In this document: positions 12,609-14,747 of the stretch, piece by piece | How positions within the stretch are numbered: the stretch's first letter is position 1 | Layout of the letters: each line of letters opens with the position of its first letter | Assembly: GCA_022837485.1 (NCBI GenBank) | Contig: JALHHH010000067.1 | Location: forward strand, 1 to 14,747 | Origin: Bacteroidales bacterium | GTDB lineage: Bacteria > Bacteroidota > Bacteroidia > Bacteroidales > Lentimicrobiaceae | DNA: 14,747 bases | Reading direction: 5' to 3' | Translations under genes and position numbers: made by a program | Notes under the pieces: model-generated | Told to the model about the DNA's origin: nothing | Databases searched by the model: none | What the model saw: only the letters and a program-made list of their open reading frames with translations

Positions 12609-13484
12609 TTAAGCATTTTTCAGCGCTTCGGCACCGCCAACGATCTCGAGAATTTCTTTCGTAATGGCAGCCTGACGCGCTTTGTTATAGGTCAACCGCA
12701 ATTCCTTCAGCAGTTCCGAAGCATTATCGGTAGCCTGCGACATCGCCGTCATCCTGGCTCCAAGCTCGGATGCATAAGAATCGAGCAGGGCTTTGAAGAA
12801 CTGGGTTTTCAGAATACGCGGGATCAGTTCGGTCAGGATCTCTTCCCGCGAAGGGTCAAAAATATATTCATTATCCTGATCGTGATGCCCGGATTCACCG
12901 TTTTTGTTTTCAACCGGAAGGAACTGTTCCACCTGAAGCTTCTGAACCACTGCATTTTTAAACCGATGGTAAACAAACAGAATACGGCTGTATTCCCCGG
13001 TTACATAAAGTTTAATAAGGTGATCCGCCACTTCGGAGCTATCGGAAAAGGTCATCGATTCGTAGAGCCTGTCGTACGAAGCAATGCGGTTTACCGGAGT
13101 CTTCGAATAAAATTCGCTAACCTTGCGACCGATGGTTATAAGAGAAATTTCCTCTTTCCGGTCTGATGCTTCCATCAGAAGGGCATTCACCTGCTTGATA
13201 ACATTGGTGTTAAAGGCCCCGCACAAACCTCTGTTTGACGAAAAAACAACCAGCAGGGTGCGATTGCCTTCCTTCTGCTGCGAAAACTCCTGTACGCTGT
13301 TACCGGCACCTGACGATAACTGCTGTAGGAGTTGTTTCTGCGAAGCTGCATACGGTCTGAGCTGAAGAATACCCGTCTGGGCCTTCCGCAGCTTGGATGC
13401 AGCCACCATTTTCATGGCGCTGGTGATCTGCTGTGTTGACTTAACGGATGTAATCCGTGTTCTGACTTCTTTCAGACTTGGCAT
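12609..13484 (-). CDS. atpG: F-type ATP synthase gamma subunit
   Basis: The rotor shaft of F1, coupling proton flow through Fo to ATP formation in the alpha/beta ring. A 291-residue protein, typical length. The N-terminal helix carries VRTRITSVKSTQQITSAMKMVAASKLRKAQ-like sequence (7-36), the Rossmann-like middle includes FSSNRGLCGAFN (81-92), and the C-terminal helix has SELGARMTAMSQATDNA (239-254) and a last stretch KARQAAITKEILEIVGGA. It follows atpA by 12 bases in the conserved atpA-atpG order. The gene that follows is ferritin rather than atpD or atpC, in line with the split atp operons common in Bacteroidota, where beta and epsilon are encoded elsewhere. Confidence 0.97.
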   Translation of the reverse strand: MPSLKEVRTRITSVKSTQQITSAMKMVAASKLRKAQTGILQLRPYAASQKQLLQQLSSGAGNSVQEFSQQKEGNRTLLVVFSSNRGLCGAFNTNVIKQVNALLMEASDRKEEISLITIGRKVSEFYSKTPVNRIASYDRLYESMTFSDSSEVADHLIKLYVTGEYSRILFVYHRFKNAVVQKLQVEQFLPVENKNGESGHHDQDNEYIFDPSREEILTELIPRILKTQFFKALLDSYASELGARMTAMSQATDNASELLKELRLTYNKARQAAITKEILEIVGGAEALKNA

Positions 13485-13496
13485 GGTATGCAGACT

Positions 13497-14747
13497 TTAC
13501 CTGGCTTCATATTTTCTGACCATTTCTCTGGCAACTTCGTCGAGCTCCTGCTCAATTTCGGGAGTAAACTGTCCCTTACGGAGTTTTTCGAGCAGGCTCC
13601 CGTGCAGATCGACCAGGTTTTGTAGATAATCAAGCTCAAAGTTATGCACATTATTCAAGGGCACCTTCTGAAGCAGACCCTTGGAACCGCAGTAGATGAT
13701 AGCAATTTGCTGCTCAACGGGCATAGGGCTGTATTGCGGTTGTTTCAGAATTTCAACGTTTCGTGCACCTTTGTCGAGGATTGAGCGGGTAACCGCATCC
13801 AGGTCGGAACCAAATTTTGAGAATGCTTCCAGCTCACGATACTGAGCCTGGTCGAGTTTCAAAGTTCCGGCAACTTTTTTCATAGGTTTAATCTGTGCAC
13901 TTCCACCCACACGCGAAACGGAGATTCCCACGTTGATGGCCGGCCGTATACCCGAGTTGAAAAGATTGGTTTCCAGGAATATCTGTCCGTCAGTAATAGA
14001 GATTACGTTGGTAGGGATGTAGGCCGATACGTCTCCGGCCTGCGTTTCTATAATGGGCAGTGCGGTAAGTGATCCGCCACCTTTCACTTTGCCTTTCAGA
14101 CATTCGGGCAGGTCGTTCATACCGGAGGCAATCTCATTGGAGACAATAATTTTGGCTGCCCGTTCAAGCAGTCGTGAATGCAGATAAAACACATCGCCGG
14201 GATACGCTTCGCGTCCGGGCGGGCGCCTGAGCAGCAGCGACACCTCGCGGTAAGCAACGGCCTGCTTCGAAAGATCGTCATAAATAATCAGGGCAGGACG
14301 TCCCGTATCGCGGAAATACTCCCCGATGGCAGCACCGGCGAAAGGGGCATAGAACTGCATTGCAGCGGGGTCGCTGGCAGTTGCAACCACCACTACGGTA
14401 TATTGCATGGCACCTTTTTGTTCAAGGGTTTGAACGATGCTGGCAACAGAGCTTCCTTTCTGACCTATGGCAACGTAAATGCAATACACGGGTTCACCCT
14501 TGTCGAAGAACTCTTTCTGATTAATGATGGTATCGAGGGCAATGGCAGTTTTTCCCGTTTGACGGTCGCCAATGATCAGCTCGCGCTGACCCCTTCCAAT
14601 GGGAATCATAGCATCGATGGCTTTAATACCCGTTTGCAGGGGCTCATTTACCGGTTGCCTGTAAATAACCCCCGGTGCGCGGCGCTCAAGCGGCATTTCA
14701 TAAATTTCACCCAGAATGGGACCTTTGCCGTCGATGGGCTCTCCAAC
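13497..14747 (-). CDS. atpA: F-type ATP synthase alpha subunit (5' end outside the window)
   Basis: The non-catalytic nucleotide-binding subunit of F1. The frame stays open to the right edge, where it reads VGEPIDGKGPI, so 416 codons are present and roughly 110 N-terminal residues are missing. An internal ATG at 14696 is not the start. Visible in the fragment are the Walker A motif GDRQTGKT (60-67), the Walker B strand LIIYDD (153-158) and the arginine-finger segment SRVGGSAQ (R279). An insertion of about 18 residues lies between ERAAK and GGGSLTALP; I recall a similar insertion in other Bacteroidota alpha subunits. It is the first visible gene of the minus-strand group atpA-atpG-ferritin. 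Confidence 0.97.
   Translation of the reverse strand, partial: VGEPIDGKGPILGEIYEMPLERRAPGVIYRQPVNEPLQTGIKAIDAMIPIGRGQRELIIGDRQTGKTAIALDTIINQKEFFDKGEPVYCIYVAIGQKGSSVASIVQTLEQKGAMQYTVVVVATASDPAAMQFYAPFAGAAIGEYFRDTGRPALIIYDDLSKQAVAYREVSLLLRRPPGREAYPGDVFYLHSRLLERAAKIIVSNEIASGMNDLPECLKGKVKGGGSLTALPIIETQAGDVSAYIPTNVISITDGQIFLETNLFNSGIRPAINVGISVSRVGGSAQIKPMKKVAGTLKLDQAQYRELEAFSKFGSDLDAVTRSILDKGARNVEILKQPQYSPMPVEQQIAIIYCGSKGLLQKVPLNNVHNFELDYLQNLVDLHGSLLEKLRKGQFTPEIEQELDEVAREMVRKYEAR

Noticed and set aside
1..14747. CRISPR array, insertion sequence, tRNA or rRNA
   Set aside because: I saw no regularly spaced repeats, transposase-like frame, terminal inverted repeats or cloverleaf sequence in the window.

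Overview
This window looks like a chromosomal segment of a member of Bacteroidota, most likely a Bacteroidales/Marinilabiliales-type genome. Four things point there. The secreted protein at the left carries choice-of-anchor L and SprB-type repeats. MetG has a fused Trbp111 domain and a KISTS signature. The ATP synthase alpha subunit has an extra loop just before its GGGSLTALP motif. Sequences of the form TAnnTTTG, the -7 element used by the Bacteroidota primary sigma factor, lie just upstream of several genes, while Shine-Dalgarno sequences are almost absent.

Layout from left to right. (1) At the left edge there may be a minus-strand gene start (34 to 1) behind a good promoter. (2) 92-2329, minus: a large secreted multidomain surface protein that stops abruptly inside its last repeat and has no visible C-terminal sorting domain. 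(3) 2330-2818: non-coding, with a promoter, a long leader and the rluB terminator. (4) 2819-4207, minus: an RluB-type pseudouridine synthase with a disordered N-terminal extension of about 225 residues. (5) 4657-5787, plus: a DUF2007-UspA-UspA fusion, convergent with yraN (5794-6156, minus). (6) 6376-7401, minus: an LD-carboxypeptidase with an added C-terminal membrane helix. (7) 7635-9000, plus: csaA, a DUF1801 gene and rubrerythrin, closed by a strong terminator. (8) 9287-11982, plus: metG and a DUF3109 gene, closed by a terminator shared with the next, convergent gene. (9) 14747-12044, minus: atpA (partial), atpG and a ferritin.

Most genes are housekeeping: translation and RNA modification (metG, csaA, rluB), cell-wall recycling (ldcA), stress (usp) and energy (atpAG). 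A second theme is iron and peroxide handling. Rubrerythrin sits at the end of a short operon whose upstream region holds a perfect 9-1-9 palindrome with a Fur/PerR-like 7-1-7 core, and a ferritin follows atpG. I saw no CRISPR array, transposase, tRNA or rRNA. I do not see a clearly new multigene system. The best leads are the PerR-like operator, the truncated surface protein, the membrane-tailed carboxypeptidase and the RluB extension.
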